Origin: Vibrio hepatarius
Lineage (GTDB): Bacteria; Pseudomonadota; Gammaproteobacteria; Enterobacterales; Vibrionaceae
NCBI RefSeq assembly: GCF_018860525.1
Contig: NZ_JAHKPM010000039.1
Span: 62,001 to 126,000 of the forward strand
Reading direction: 5' to 3'
DNA: 64,000 nucleotides
Positions 39,841 through 50,168 of this stretch are shown in pieces; position 1 is the stretch's first letter; every line of letters begins with the position of its first letter. Position numbers and translations under genes: made by a program. The notes beneath the pieces are model-generated. The model was not told the DNA's origin. It searched no databases and worked only from the letters and a program-made list of their open reading frames with translations.

Positions 39841-39894
39841 TTAACCTACTTCTTGCTCAGAAGAACGGCTTACTTTTATTTTAGTAAAGTTCAT
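39841..39894 (-). CDS. 17-residue precursor peptide, copy 2 (V6I variant)
   Basis: ATG at 39894 to TAA at 39841, encoding MNFTKIKVSRSSEQEVG. The only residue change from copies 1 and 3 is conservative, Val to Ile at position 6. The same AGGAG ribosome binding site precedes it. It lies 126 bases upstream of copy 1 in the transcript. Nucleotide differences from copy 1 are few, showing recent tandem duplication. Confidence 0.8.
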   Translation of the reverse strand: MNFTKIKVSRSSEQEVG

Positions 39895-40011
39895 GTTCAA
39901 CTCCTTATAATTGATATTATGCACTAAAAAGGTTAGTCATACGGCGAGATAGCTATAAAACCCCTCTTATTATCTCAGTTAATTTAATTTCACTGAGATA
40001 GTGACTTGGGA

Positions 40012-40065
40012 TTAACCTACTTCTTGTTCAGAAGAACGGCTTACTTTGACTTTGGTAAAATTCAT
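40012..40065 (-). CDS. 17-residue precursor peptide, copy 3
   Basis: ATG at 40065 to TAA at 40012, encoding MNFTKVKVSRSSEQEVG, the same protein as copy 1. It differs from copy 1 only at synonymous positions (ACC for ACT at Thr4, GTC for GTA at Val6, GAA for GAG at Glu13), which is the strongest sign that the reading frame is real. AGGAG lies at the same distance from the ATG. It is the promoter-proximal copy of the array. Confidence 0.8.
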   Translation of the reverse strand: MNFTKVKVSRSSEQEVG

Positions 40066-40157
40066 GTTCAACTCCTTTTATTATATAATTTAACTTCGTC
40101 AAGAAAATATTTAAAACTTTATTGAAATTAATAAATTAAATATTCTTGAGCTATTAA

Positions 40158-40185
40158 TTTATATAAAAATAAAGATACAAGTCAA
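40158..40185 (-). promoter_or_regulatory. Candidate sigma-70 promoter for the peptide operon
   Basis: On the minus strand TTGACT (complement of 40180-40185) is followed after 16 bases by TATAAA (complement of 40158-40163). Transcription would begin near 40150, about 85 bases before the first peptide ATG. The surroundings are extremely AT-rich. Confidence 0.5.
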
Positions 40186-40241
40186 TTATTTATTTTAAAA
40201 AATTTATTTTTTTTATTTAAATAAATAACATACTGATATAG

Positions 40242-40270
40242 TTGACATATATTATAAGTTTGTTTACCTT
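40242..40270 (+). promoter_or_regulatory. Candidate promoter for the cupin/oxidase gene
   Basis: A perfect TTGACA (40242-40247) is followed after 17 bases by TACCTT (40265-40270), a weak -10 element. The cupin/oxidase ATG is at 40305 with an AAGGAGAGGG ribosome binding site. Confidence 0.4.
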
Positions 40271-40304
40271 ACTTTCCTTTAATTAAGAAACAAGGAGAGG
40301 GTCT

Positions 40305-41318
40305 ATGCAGGTCATTTCAAATTCAGAGTTGAAAGTAATTACGCATGTAGATAATTCTGGAGAAAGCATTTATGTAGGCGAGGTACAACCATTTAACTCT
40401 AACGAGCTGTTAAAATCATTCTTGCAACACAAAAAAAAAACTAACTTTACATTTGTAAAACTTAAAAAGGGAGAGACTCACAAACCTCATGTTCACGACT
40501 GTGACAGCATGTTAATTGTTACTAACGGGAAGGCTACGTTAACTGGGGATTTGACTCAGGCAGTTTCAAATGGGTCTGTGATATGTATCCCTGCTGGTAA
40601 ATTGCATGGATTTACTTGTCATTCTGATACAGACTTCATGGGTATTTCAATTCAATTTTCTCAAGCCGGATTATTTGATGATGGAGATAATCCAAATATT
40701 AATTTTTCATATACAGAAAGATTGATTGAGCATAATGAAAAAAAATGTGAGGATTTTAAGCAATCTCCTTTTTTCAAGCTCATTAGTCAAGGTATTTTAA
40801 AAGAAGAGAACAGTAAATCTACTTTCTATTCTAATCTCAGAATGTGGTCTGATAAATTTCAAGAAATCCTCTTCGCAAGACAAATGTCGGCACAAAATGA
40901 AAGCTTTAAAAATATATTCGCTGAGCATTTGGTCGAAGAGTTTGGACATAATAAATTAATTACAGAAAAAAATAAGTGGGACCCCATTATAGAAGCATGC
41001 AGCGACTGGTTCATTCTGAAAATGTTGCAGCTTGATAATGATGAAAAGCTAGTTGTGACTCACATGGTACTGGAGCTGTGTGGCGATGTTTTTCATACTG
41101 AAGCTGCTGCTGGTTATACAAATGAACAAAAACTTAGTGACGAGTATATGACCTTACATGCCCATCTAGATGAAGGACATTCACAAATGGGGGTAGAGCT
41201 CCTAAAAATTAATAGTAAAGAAGACTATGAGCGCTTTATTAAGTTAGCAAATCAATCATGGAAAATGCTTGAATTAATATTAAATCGAGTTGCGGAACTA
41301 ACAATCAATGAACTATAA
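40305..41318 (+). CDS. Cupin fused to haem-oxygenase-like putative diiron oxidase
   Basis: A 337-residue two-domain protein, divergent from the peptide operon. Residues ~30-118 are a cupin with metal ligands H62, H64 and H101 (KPHVHDCDSM and AGKLHGF). Residues ~150-337 are all-helical and resemble the haem-oxygenase-like (TenA/PqqC-like) metal oxidase superfamily: E207 or E211 with H215 in AEHLVEEFGHNK, E257 with H264 in LELCGDVFHTEAA, and D289 with H292 in HLDEGHSQMG. That pattern fits a diiron-binding oxidase. It could hydroxylate or cleave the peptide or make a small building block; the cupin may instead sense a ligand. AT-rich, with a clear ribosome binding site. Function is inferred. Confidence 0.65.
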   Translation: MQVISNSELKVITHVDNSGESIYVGEVQPFNSNELLKSFLQHKKKTNFTFVKLKKGETHKPHVHDCDSMLIVTNGKATLTGDLTQAVSNGSVICIPAGKLHGFTCHSDTDFMGISIQFSQAGLFDDGDNPNINFSYTERLIEHNEKKCEDFKQSPFFKLISQGILKEENSKSTFYSNLRMWSDKFQEILFARQMSAQNESFKNIFAEHLVEEFGHNKLITEKNKWDPIIEACSDWFILKMLQLDNDEKLVVTHMVLELCGDVFHTEAAAGYTNEQKLSDEYMTLHAHLDEGHSQMGVELLKINSKEDYERFIKLANQSWKMLELILNRVAELTINEL

Positions 41319-41555
41319 AATATAGTGTCAATTTTCAATTAGCTCTGTGCTGTAAATTTTGATTGACTAATCCCTTAAATTTATCATCACTATAGCCGAG
41401 TATAGTTAATATAGAGTCATTTTCTAGTGAGCAGAAGGCAACTCAATTACTTTGGCGTTTGGATTATCTTACAGTCTAAAACTTGTAAGGATAGGTTTAT
41501 TCATATAGATATTGCTTTTTTAGCATTTATAATATTAGAAAATTTTTAATTAGCG

Positions 41556-42134
41556 TCACTTTTTGACTAAATCAGTTGAACCTTTTCTAAATCCTGCGAT
41601 CTGATCATTTGTAATGGTTAGAGCGGTGGCAATATGGGTAAAGCGAAAAAGAAAATAACTAATTTGGATCAATACAATAATAAGGCTTTTTGCAGCCGCG
41701 ATTCTGTTACGTTTTGGATAGATGATTCAGCCATGAAACTAACGAGGCAATTAGTGCAGAAGTCAGTCTCGTGAGTGTTGGCGATAGCACTGCCAACATT
41801 ACTCTACCCTTTGCGTAGAAAGCCCCATAGTGTATCTGCTGATAGAGGCTATGACACAAAGAGTTGCCATGGAACTCTGAAAAGCGGGACAATGACGGAG
41901 TGGAAATCCGAGTCTGGTTATGACTATTACTCAATATCTGAGACCGCCATATCTCGATATAAAGGACTAACTAGATGTAAATTGAGCTGGAGATGTTATA
42001 ACGCTTAAGTGGGTGAAATCATGTCGAATGTCAGAGCGATAGACAAAGTCATAGGACTGGGCATGCCTGTTCGAAGCTAACGATGAGCCACATATGGCGT
42101 TGTTGACCTTCAAGCTGATTTGATCAACAACGCC
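41556..42134 (+). mobile_element. Decayed IS5/IS903-type element, right copy flanking the island
   Basis: Nearly identical to the left copy at 33175 and in the same orientation, but without the 272-base MITE-like insert. The left end is degraded (only ~TTTGACTAAATCAG remains recognisable); the right end GGCGTTGTTGATCAAATCAG (complement of 42115-42134) is intact. The transposase N-terminal remnant begins MGKAKKKITNLDQYN at 41635 and stops after 46 residues. The C-terminal remnant runs through SADRGYDTKSCHGTL to INKVIGLGMPVRS near 42080. The same internal deletion as in the left copy is present. About 220 bases between the oxidase gene and this element hold nothing recognisable. Confidence 0.85.
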
Positions 42135-42164
42135 GCATGAAAGTACAGTGTTTCGAGTGAATGA

Positions 42165-43970
42165 TTATTTCACTGCATCATCACGGTACATCTCTTCAAT
42201 TTCATCTTGGTATTTCTCGTTGATGACTTTGCGGCGAAGCTTCTGAGTCGGAGTCAGCTCACCGGCATCCATTGAAAATGCTTTGGGTAACAGCTTAAAC
42301 TTCTTCACTTGCTCGAACTTCGCCAATTCTTTTTGCAAGCCATTCACTCGGCGCTCTAGCATTTCCACTATTTGATGATGCTTAATCAATTCAATACGGT
42401 CATGGTATTTAATATTAAGTTCTTTCGCGTATGTTTCAAGACTGTCAAAGCAAGGTACAATGAGAGCAGAAACAAATTTACGAGTATCAGCAATTATTGC
42501 AACTTGTTCAAAAAAATGATCTTTTCCGATAGTGCCTTCAACCAACTGAGGCGCTATATACTTACCTCCAGATGTTTTCATTAGCTCCTTAATGCGATCG
42601 GTAATGAAAACGTTGCCTTTCTCGTCAATATGACCTGCATCTCCCGTTTTTAGAAAGCCATGCTGATCAAACGCTTCTGCCGTTTCTTTGGGCATCTTGT
42701 AATAACCGCGCATCACCATTGGGCCTCGAACCAATATCTCACTGTTGTTACCAATTTTAACCTCAGCACCAGGCATTGAAGTGCCTATTGACTCAGGTTG
42801 AAAACGGTCATCACTCCAACACGATACAGTTGCCGTGGTCTCTGTCATCCCATAACCAAGCTTTATATTGATGCCAATAGCATGAAAAAAACGACCAATC
42901 GACTCATCCAATTTTGCTCCACCACATGGCATAAAGTTAATACGCCCTCCAAGTAAAGAGCGGAGCTTAGACAATACAAGGTGATCGGCCAACTGGTGAG
43001 ACTTTCTCAGCAACAAGGCTGGTTTTCTACCTTCTTGCTGACATACCGCCACTTTAGCCCCCATATTAATAGCCCATGTAAACAACAGTTTTTTGGTAAT
43101 CGATGCTTTCGAAACCCTATCGTGAATAGCAGAAAATATCTTTTCATAAAATCTCGGAACCGCGCACATTACTGTCGGCTGGATTTCATTGAGAGCCTCA
43201 CGAACTTGCATCGTATCCTGTAAATAGCAATTAGTACCGCCACGATAAAGAGTATAAAAAGTCCAAGCTCGTTCAAAAACATGGGACAAAGGTAAGAAAC
43301 ATAATGACACATCATTATGAGTTAGACTTAATCTCTTATCATGTCCTTCAAGCTGCGCCGCTACATTATGGTAATCCAGCATCACTCCTTTAGGCTGCCC
43401 TGTTGTCCCAGACGTGTATATTAGAGTGAGTAAGTCATCAATATTTGCATCCGCTAAGCGTTGTTCGAGTTCAGGCTGTTTATTGTTTTGAAGACGAGTA
43501 ATAAACCCCTGCCAACTGCAAGCAAAATCAAATTGCCCAATATCAACTTCACCTGACATAGCAACGACCAGCTCTAACTTTGGACATTGCTCAAAGACAC
43601 TCACTGCTGCATCAAATTGAGATTGTTCACCGACAAAAAGGATACGCACATCCGCATTATCCAGAATATATCCTGCCTGATTTGCAGTATTGGTTGGGTA
43701 AATGGGAACGGTAACTGCACGAACTTGAAGGGCTGCTAGATCCGCAATAGTCCAATTGGGCATGTTATTGGCAAAAATACCAATTTTATCTTGAACTTTA
43801 ATACCGTGCGTCAACAATGCCAAGGATAACGCATCAAGTTGAATGCCAAACTGCCTCCAAGTGATGCCATTCCACCCGTCACTCTGTTTATATTTCAGAG
43901 CGACTCGATCACCATGGGTGCAAACCTGCTGACGAATTTTTTTAACAATATGAAAATCTAAGTTAGCCAT
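42165..43970 (-). CDS. Long-chain acyl-CoA synthetase, AMP-forming
   Basis: A 601-residue ANL-superfamily enzyme of the eukaryote-like FAA1 type (COG1022), which activates fatty acids to acyl-CoA. The AMP-binding P-loop is [14 protein letters not shown] (~183-196), [12 protein letters not shown] is the adenine motif, and [23 protein letters not shown] spans the conserved hinge with the catalytic Lys near TPTQKLRR at the end. In Vibrio cholerae a homologue also precedes leuO, so the gene belongs to the backbone and the island lies next to it. It is not the canonical FadD. Confidence 0.9.
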   Translation of the reverse strand: MANLDFHIVKKIRQQVCTHGDRVALKYKQSDGWNGITWRQFGIQLDALSLALLTHGIKVQDKIGIFANNMPNWTIADLAALQVRAVTVPIYPTNTANQAGYILDNADVRILFVGEQSQFDAAVSVFEQCPKLELVVAMSGEVDIGQFDFACSWQGFITRLQNNKQPELEQRLADANIDDLLTLIYTSGTTGQPKGVMLDYHNVAAQLEGHDKRLSLTHNDVSLCFLPLSHVFERAWTFYTLYRGGTNCYLQDTMQVREALNEIQPTVMCAVPRFYEKIFSAIHDRVSKASITKKLLFTWAINMGAKVAVCQQEGRKPALLLRKSHQLADHLVLSKLRSLLGGRINFMPCGGAKLDESIGRFFHAIGINIKLGYGMTETTATVSCWSDDRFQPESIGTSMPGAEVKIGNNSEILVRGPMVMRGYYKMPKETAEAFDQHGFLKTGDAGHIDEKGNVFITDRIKELMKTSGGKYIAPQLVEGTIGKDHFFEQVAIIADTRKFVSALIVPCFDSLETYAKELNIKYHDRIELIKHHQIVEMLERRVNGLQKELAKFEQVKKFKLLPKAFSMDAGELTPTQKLRRKVINEKYQDEIEEMYRDDAVK

Positions 43971-44123
43971 GTCCCTACCTTTCGCTCACGCCTGTAAGCT
44001 TTTAGAGCGCACAAGTGTACATTTAGGTAAAGAAAAGGCAACTGAAGGGGGTAAAAGTTGGCAATTGAAATGTAAAAAACCTTGAATAACGACAAATCAT
44101 CCAAGGTTTATCAATAGATTTAG

Positions 44124-45086
44124 TTACACTTGTGCAATAACTTCGCCACAAATCATCATTAGTTGATCACGAAGCCATATATGACCTTTGTCTTTTTCGC
44201 TTGATTCATGCCAGCTTAAGAAACCACTAATTTTAGCGTTTTCAAATGGGAAATCTAGAATTTGTAGCTGCTCTTCATTGGCGGCATTTTCAACCATCCA
44301 ACGAGGCGCTATCGTAACAAGTTCAGATTGGCCAACCACATACAAAACATTACTCAAGCTAGTACCTTCATAATAAGCTTGTACGTCAAGATCACGATAT
44401 GCTTGCTCAGAGAAACTACGTTGCCCATGAACACGAGATAATTTAGCGTGACGTTCTTCTCTTAGTTGCTCAGCCATAACTTGCTGTTGAATACGTGGAT
44501 GCGATTTAGACGCCACGACTACCAATTCATCTTGAAAGATTTCTGTACTTGAAAAGCCTTGTTCATCAAAACGAGCATAATCAATCACAAAATCAATTTC
44601 CTGATAGCGCATTCTTTCTGCCAATTGGCGATCAAACTCTGCATCTAAATGAAGCTGCACGTTTGGCGCTTGTTCATGAATAGTCGACATGATTTTAGGC
44701 GCAAAGCGCATATCACATGGGCTACATATAGCGAGTTTGAACAAACGCGTCGATGTTTCTGGTGAGAAAATAGAGCTTGGTAATTCATTGCGAATCAGCT
44801 GAAGTGCCTGGCGAACAGGACCAAATAATAAGCGAGCACGTTGAGTGGGCTGAATGCCTCGGCCCTGACGCATAAATAGCTCATCATTAAACATCACTTT
44901 CAAGCGCGCAACTGCATTACTTACAGCAGGCTGGGACATACCTAAGTTGTGTGCAGCACGAGTAATATTTTGCTCCTGCATAACCGCATCAAAAACAGTT
45001 AGAAGGTTTAGATCTACTCCTCGGAGAGTACTTTCCATTCGGTAGCTGGCAATAGCACTCATAGATTCTTTTTTCTCAATCATCAC
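44124..45086 (-). CDS. leuO: LysR-type regulator LeuO
   Basis: LysR-family global regulator that antagonises H-NS and in vibrios also controls acid and bile responses. The N-terminal winged helix is LNLLTVFDAVMQEQNITRAA then LGMSQPAVSNAVARLKV; the substrate-binding domain follows. Length 320 residues. Position next to leuABCD, in divergent orientation, is the classical arrangement. A ~0.7-kb AT-rich region upstream would be its H-NS/LeuO-controlled promoter region. Confidence 0.94.
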   Translation of the reverse strand: MMIEKKESMSAIASYRMESTLRGVDLNLLTVFDAVMQEQNITRAAHNLGMSQPAVSNAVARLKVMFNDELFMRQGRGIQPTQRARLLFGPVRQALQLIRNELPSSIFSPETSTRLFKLAICSPCDMRFAPKIMSTIHEQAPNVQLHLDAEFDRQLAERMRYQEIDFVIDYARFDEQGFSSTEIFQDELVVVASKSHPRIQQQVMAEQLREERHAKLSRVHGQRSFSEQAYRDLDVQAYYEGTSLSNVLYVVGQSELVTIAPRWMVENAANEEQLQILDFPFENAKISGFLSWHESSEKDKGHIWLRDQLMMICGEVIAQV

Positions 45087-45735
45087 GAAGCCTCTTTTCT
45101 TGTATTCGTCAATGTAAATAATTTTTAAATGAATTTGGTTGGGAATAGATAACCAATTTTTCGTTATATTTGCCCGTCAGATATGTCACAACGGATCATT
45201 ACTATCAACGAATCATTCATTGATTGGCAACCCGATTGATAATTAATCAGTATTTTTCATCTGAATGATAAATTTAATTAATAAATTCAAGTACTTAAAT
45301 AAAACATAAAAAAACATAAATTAATAATGACATAAAATTTTGAGTAATTAATTAAGTTGGGGAATAGGTACTAAGTGACAAAAAGAATCATTTACATGAA
45401 AAATAATTCCTATGTTAAATGCAAAGCCTACATAAATACCTCTACTGAATGCTCAACCGATTTACTAAACTCGAAAGAAGTTGTTTGTTTGCCTAAATTA
45501 ACTTTTTAGCCGTCAATAGACTCTTATAACAATGGCATTCTAAGCGCACCAACCTTCCCTTAGCACTTTCAATTGACTCACTTCACTATCATATTCACTG
45601 TATATTTTTGCATTCAGGTGAAGAATATCATCCGTATCATCTATCTATTGATCTTTATCTAACAGCTGCTCATCGACTTCTAGCTCATCGCATAACGCTT
45701 ATTTTCGTATTAGTTAATAAAAAGTACTTTTAGAC
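45087..45735. promoter_or_regulatory. AT-rich leuO-leu intergenic region
   Basis: About 650 bases of strongly AT-rich sequence with runs such as TTAATTAATAAATTC and no ORF I can support. By analogy with E. coli and Salmonella this is probably H-NS-bound and used for LeuO autoregulation. No discrete sites were identified. Confidence 0.55.
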
Positions 45736-45764
45736 TTGACGTCTACACCAGAGTGCGGTACTAA
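45736..45764 (+). promoter_or_regulatory. Candidate leu operon promoter
   Basis: TTGACG (45736-45741) and TACTAA (45759-45764) are separated by exactly 17 bases. The start would be near 45771, 46 bases ahead of the leader peptide ATG. Confidence 0.55.
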
Positions 45765-45816
45765 TTTGTTAACTTAATTTTGTGGTTAATTTAACGCTTT
45801 AAAGGATCCGTTAACA

Positions 45817-45879
45817 ATGTCCAAGCATTTTTTACTTCTGCTGAGCCTCCTCCTTATCGTGAACAAATCACGCGGGTAG
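45817..45879 (+). CDS. leuL: leu operon leader peptide LeuL
   Basis: A 20-residue ORF, MSKHFLLLLSLLLIVNKSRG, with seven leucines in a window of nine residues (four then three around one Ser). It is the ribosome-stalling control peptide of leucine attenuation: when charged leucyl-tRNA is scarce the ribosome stalls here and the downstream terminator does not form. AAAGGA precedes the start at a somewhat long distance. The rest of the attenuator lies 32-60 bases downstream. Confidence 0.88.
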   Translation: MSKHFLLLLSLLLIVNKSRG

Positions 45880-45910
45880 GCTGTGGAAAAATAACCACAA
45901 CAAGATTTTA

Positions 45911-45939
45911 AAAGCCCGCATCTCGATGCGGGCTTTTTT
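45911..45939 (+). terminator. leu operon attenuator terminator
   Basis: AGCCCGCATC (45913-45922) and GATGCGGGCT (45925-45934) form a 10-bp stem with a 2-base gap, followed by six T. A smaller TGTGG/CCACA stem (45882-45886 with 45895-45899) lies just upstream and may take part in the alternative fold. Confidence 0.9.
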
Positions 45940-46003
45940 GTACCTAAATACCGGAAGAAAACGATTCACTGTGTGAACATAGAAAATCAGGAAGGAAGCG
46001 AAT

Positions 46004-47551
46004 ATGAACGATCAGGTCATTATTTTCGACACCACGCTACGTGATGGCGAGCAAGCGTTGTCAGCAAGTTTAACAGTTAAGGAGAAACTGCAAATTGCCT
46101 ATGCGCTTGAAAGGCTTGGAGTTGATGTGATTGAAGCAGGCTTTCCTGTCTCTTCTCCTGGCGACTTTGAATCTGTGCAAACTATCGCCAAACACATAAA
46201 AAACAGCCGTGTTTGTGCACTCTCTAGAGCCGTAGTAAAAGATATTGATGCGGCAGCTGAGGCTTTAAAAGTCGCTGAGCAATTTCGAATTCATACCTTC
46301 ATTTCTACTTCTACCATCCATGTTGAGGATAAACTACGCCGCAGCTACGATGATGTGGTTGAAATGGCAGTTAAGGCTGTTAAACATGCTCGTCAATATA
46401 CCGATGATGTAGAGTTTTCTTGTGAAGACGCAGGCAGAACACCGATTGATAATTTATGTCGTATGGTTGAAGCGGCGATCAATGCTGGTGCAAGCACCAT
46501 CAATATCCCCGATACCGTTGGCTACACTGTACCTAATGAGTTTGGTGCCATTATCCAAACATTGTTCAACCGTGTACCCAATATTGATAAAGCCATTATC
46601 TCAGTGCATTGCCATGATGATTTAGGTATGTCTGTTGCAAACTCTATTGCCGCAGTTCAAGCTGGAGCTCGTCAAATAGAAGGTACTATTAATGGCATTG
46701 GAGAGCGTGCCGGTAATTGTTCTCTAGAAGAAATAGCCATGATAATCAAAACTCGTCAGGAATTTCTGGGCGTCCATACCGGCCTTAAATATGATGAAAT
46801 TCATCGCACCAGCAAGTTAGTCAGCCAGCTTTGTAATATGCCAATACAGAGTAACAAAGCGATAGTAGGCTCTAATGCATTCAGCCACTCTTCGGGCATC
46901 CACCAAGATGGTATGCTAAAAAATAAAAATACCTATGAAATCATGACGCCAGAATCAATAGGGCTTAAAAATCAAGCATTAAATCTTACCAGCCGAAGCG
47001 GAAGAGCCGCGGTAAAAAGTCATATGGACGGCATGGGTTACAAAGAAGAAGAATATAGCTTAGATGCCTTGTATGAAGATTTCTTGAAATTAGCAGACCG
47101 AAAAGGACAAGTGTTTGACTACGATTTAGAAGCTTTGATGTACTTCTCTAATCTGCGTGAAGAAAACGACTTCTACAAATTAAATTATCTAAGCGTTCAG
47201 TCTGGCAGCGTCATGGCAACGACGAGCATAAAGTTGCTATGTGGTAACGAGGAGAAATGCGAAGCAGCAGTTGGAAATGGCCCTGTAGATGCACTTTATC
47301 AATGTATCTATCGCCTGACTGGATATGATATCGTGCTAGACAAGTTCGATCTGACTGCCAAGGGTGAAGGTGAAGATGGATTAGGACAAGCTGACATTAT
47401 TGCCAACTACAAAGGCCGTAAATATCACGGTACTGGCGTTTCAACTGACATAGTAGAAGCATCGGGACAAGCTCTACTTCATGTTATCAACAGTATTCAA
47501 CGCGCAGATAAAGTTGCAGAGATAAAACAAAAAAAGATCGCAACAGTATAA
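46004..47551 (+). CDS. leuA: 2-isopropylmalate synthase
   Basis: Condenses acetyl-CoA with 2-oxoisovalerate, the committed step of leucine synthesis; feedback-inhibited by leucine. [17 protein letters not shown] and the metal-binding [13 protein letters not shown] mark the TIM-barrel catalytic domain; [14 protein letters not shown] follows; the C-terminal regulatory domain runs from ~390. Length 515 residues (E. coli 523). First structural gene after the attenuator. Confidence 0.97.
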   Translation: MNDQVIIFDTTLRDGEQALSASLTVKEKLQIAYALERLGVDVIEAGFPVSSPGDFESVQTIAKHIKNSRVCALSRAVVKDIDAAAEALKVAEQFRIHTFISTSTIHVEDKLRRSYDDVVEMAVKAVKHARQYTDDVEFSCEDAGRTPIDNLCRMVEAAINAGASTINIPDTVGYTVPNEFGAIIQTLFNRVPNIDKAIISVHCHDDLGMSVANSIAAVQAGARQIEGTINGIGERAGNCSLEEIAMIIKTRQEFLGVHTGLKYDEIHRTSKLVSQLCNMPIQSNKAIVGSNAFSHSSGIHQDGMLKNKNTYEIMTPESIGLKNQALNLTSRSGRAAVKSHMDGMGYKEEEYSLDALYEDFLKLADRKGQVFDYDLEALMYFSNLREENDFYKLNYLSVQSGSVMATTSIKLLCGNEEKCEAAVGNGPVDALYQCIYRLTGYDIVLDKFDLTAKGEGEDGLGQADIIANYKGRKYHGTGVSTDIVEASGQALLHVINSIQRADKVAEIKQKKIATV

Positions 47552-47555
47552 ATAA

Positions 47556-48701
<1,146 letters not shown>

Positions 48702-48755
48702 TAATTATTCGCTCTTGGCAAGCCGTTGTCAGGAGCTATACACAGGATCGCGATA

Positions 48756-50156
48756 ATGGGCAAAACACTGTATGAAAAAGTCTTCGATGCACACGTCGTC
48801 GTAGCAGCAGAAGGTGAGAATCCAATTTTATATATCGACCGTCACTTAATTCATGAAGTGACGTCACCCCAAGCTTTTGATGGTTTACGTGAAAAAGGAC
48901 GTCAAGTTCGCCAAGTGAATAAAACATTCGCCACTATGGACCACAACGTCTCCACCACAACCAAAGACATTAATGCCTCTGGTGAGATGGCACGTATTCA
49001 GATGGAAACGCTCTCCAAAAACTGCCAAGAATTTGGAGTTACCCTTTACGACTTGAACCACAAGTACCAAGGTATCGTTCATGTAATGGGACCAGAGCTA
49101 GGTATTACCCTTCCTGGAATGACGATTGTTTGTGGCGACTCACACACCGCAACGCATGGCGCGTTTGGCTCACTAGCTTTCGGTATAGGAACATCTGAAG
49201 TAGAGCACGTATTAGCGACTCAAACCCTAAAACAAGCTCGTGCAAAGACCATGAAGATCGAGGTGAAAGGTAAAGTGGCCCCAGGGATCACTGCTAAAGA
49301 TATTGTATTAGCCATCATTGGTAAAACCACTGCTGCTGGTGGCACTGGTTATGTCGTTGAATTCTGTGGAGAAGCCATTACGGATCTTTCAATGGAAGGC
49401 CGAATGACCGTCTGTAATATGGCGATTGAACTAGGCGCAAAAGCAGGCTTAATTGCACCCGATGAGACAACATTTGAATACATTAAAGATCGTAAGTTCT
49501 CCCCTCAGAGTAATGACTTCGATACGGCTGTAGAATATTGGAAAACGTTAAAAACAGATGATAATGCAAAATTTGATGCTGTGGTCACTTTACAGGCTAC
49601 TGACATCAAACCTCAAGTCACTTGGGGAACCAACCCCGGACAAGTCATTGCGGTTGACCAGCCAATCCCTACACCAGAAAGCTTTTCAGATCCTGTAGAA
49701 AAAGCCTCCGCCGAAAAAGCGCTGGCTTACATGGGACTAACTGCTGGTAAAGCACTATCTGACTACTCAGTTGATAAAGTTTTCGTCGGTTCTTGTACTA
49801 ACTCGCGCATCGAAGACATGCGCGCCGCAGCAGCCGTCGCTAAAGGCCACAGAGTTGCTTCTCATGTTCAAGCACTTATTGTTCCGGGTTCAGAACAAGT
49901 TAAGGCCCAAGCTGAAGCAGAAGGACTAGACGTGATCTTTAAAGATGCGGGATTTGAATGGCGCCTTCCTGGATGCTCTATGTGCCTTGCCATGAACAAT
50001 GATCGTCTGGGCCCCAAAGAGCGCTGCGCTTCAACATCAAATCGCAACTTTGAAGGCCGTCAAGGACGTGATGGTCGCACCCATTTGGTTAGCCCAGCAA
50101 TGGCAGCGGCCGCTGCTATTGCTGGCCATTTTGTCGATATTCGTGAATTAGATTGA
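48756..50156 (+). CDS. leuC: 3-isopropylmalate dehydratase large subunit
   Basis: Aconitase-family [4Fe-4S] subunit that with LeuD isomerises 2- to 3-isopropylmalate. Cluster cysteines are in [14 protein letters not shown] and [25 protein letters not shown] is the other signature. I use the ATG at 48756 ([11 protein letters not shown]), giving 466 residues as in E. coli; the frame extends to 48726 but the extra ten residues are not part of the family. Confidence 0.97.
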   Translation: MGKTLYEKVFDAHVVVAAEGENPILYIDRHLIHEVTSPQAFDGLREKGRQVRQVNKTFATMDHNVSTTTKDINASGEMARIQMETLSKNCQEFGVTLYDLNHKYQGIVHVMGPELGITLPGMTIVCGDSHTATHGAFGSLAFGIGTSEVEHVLATQTLKQARAKTMKIEVKGKVAPGITAKDIVLAIIGKTTAAGGTGYVVEFCGEAITDLSMEGRMTVCNMAIELGAKAGLIAPDETTFEYIKDRKFSPQSNDFDTAVEYWKTLKTDDNAKFDAVVTLQATDIKPQVTWGTNPGQVIAVDQPIPTPESFSDPVEKASAEKALAYMGLTAGKALSDYSVDKVFVGSCTNSRIEDMRAAAAVAKGHRVASHVQALIVPGSEQVKAQAEAEGLDVIFKDAGFEWRLPGCSMCLAMNNDRLGPKERCASTSNRNFEGRQGRDGRTHLVSPAMAAAAAIAGHFVDIRELD

Positions 50157-50168
50157 GGAGAATCGTAG

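Larger units (their letters stand above)
39661..40080 (-). repeat. Tandem array of three peptide-gene units
   Basis: Units start at 39661, 39841 and 40012 (periods 180 and 171 bases). Besides the peptide gene and its ribosome binding site, the two spacers share a nearly unchanged block around 39761-39797 and 39931-39967 containing GTTAGTCATACGGCGAG and AGCTATAAAACCCCTCTTAT. Near 39971-40000 TATCTCAGT and ACTGAGATA form a 9-bp inverted repeat; the first spacer holds a degenerate form. Unit 3 lacks the spacer block upstream of it. Confidence 0.9.

Noticed and set aside
39661..40080. Possible CRISPR-like repeat array
   Set aside because: Only three units of ~175 bases, each holding a full ORF with ribosome binding site; spacers are themselves repeated and no cas genes are present.
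39661..41318. A PQQ-like cofactor pathway (short peptide starting with an F/W-T-K motif, PqqC-like oxidase, leader-binding domain, peptidase)
   Set aside because: There is no radical SAM PqqE-type enzyme and the peptide lacks the Glu-x3-Tyr crosslink motif. The likeness is superficial.
33175..42134. Active composite transposon
   Set aside because: Both flanking elements have broken transposases, the right copy has a degraded left end, and no target duplication surrounds the pair.
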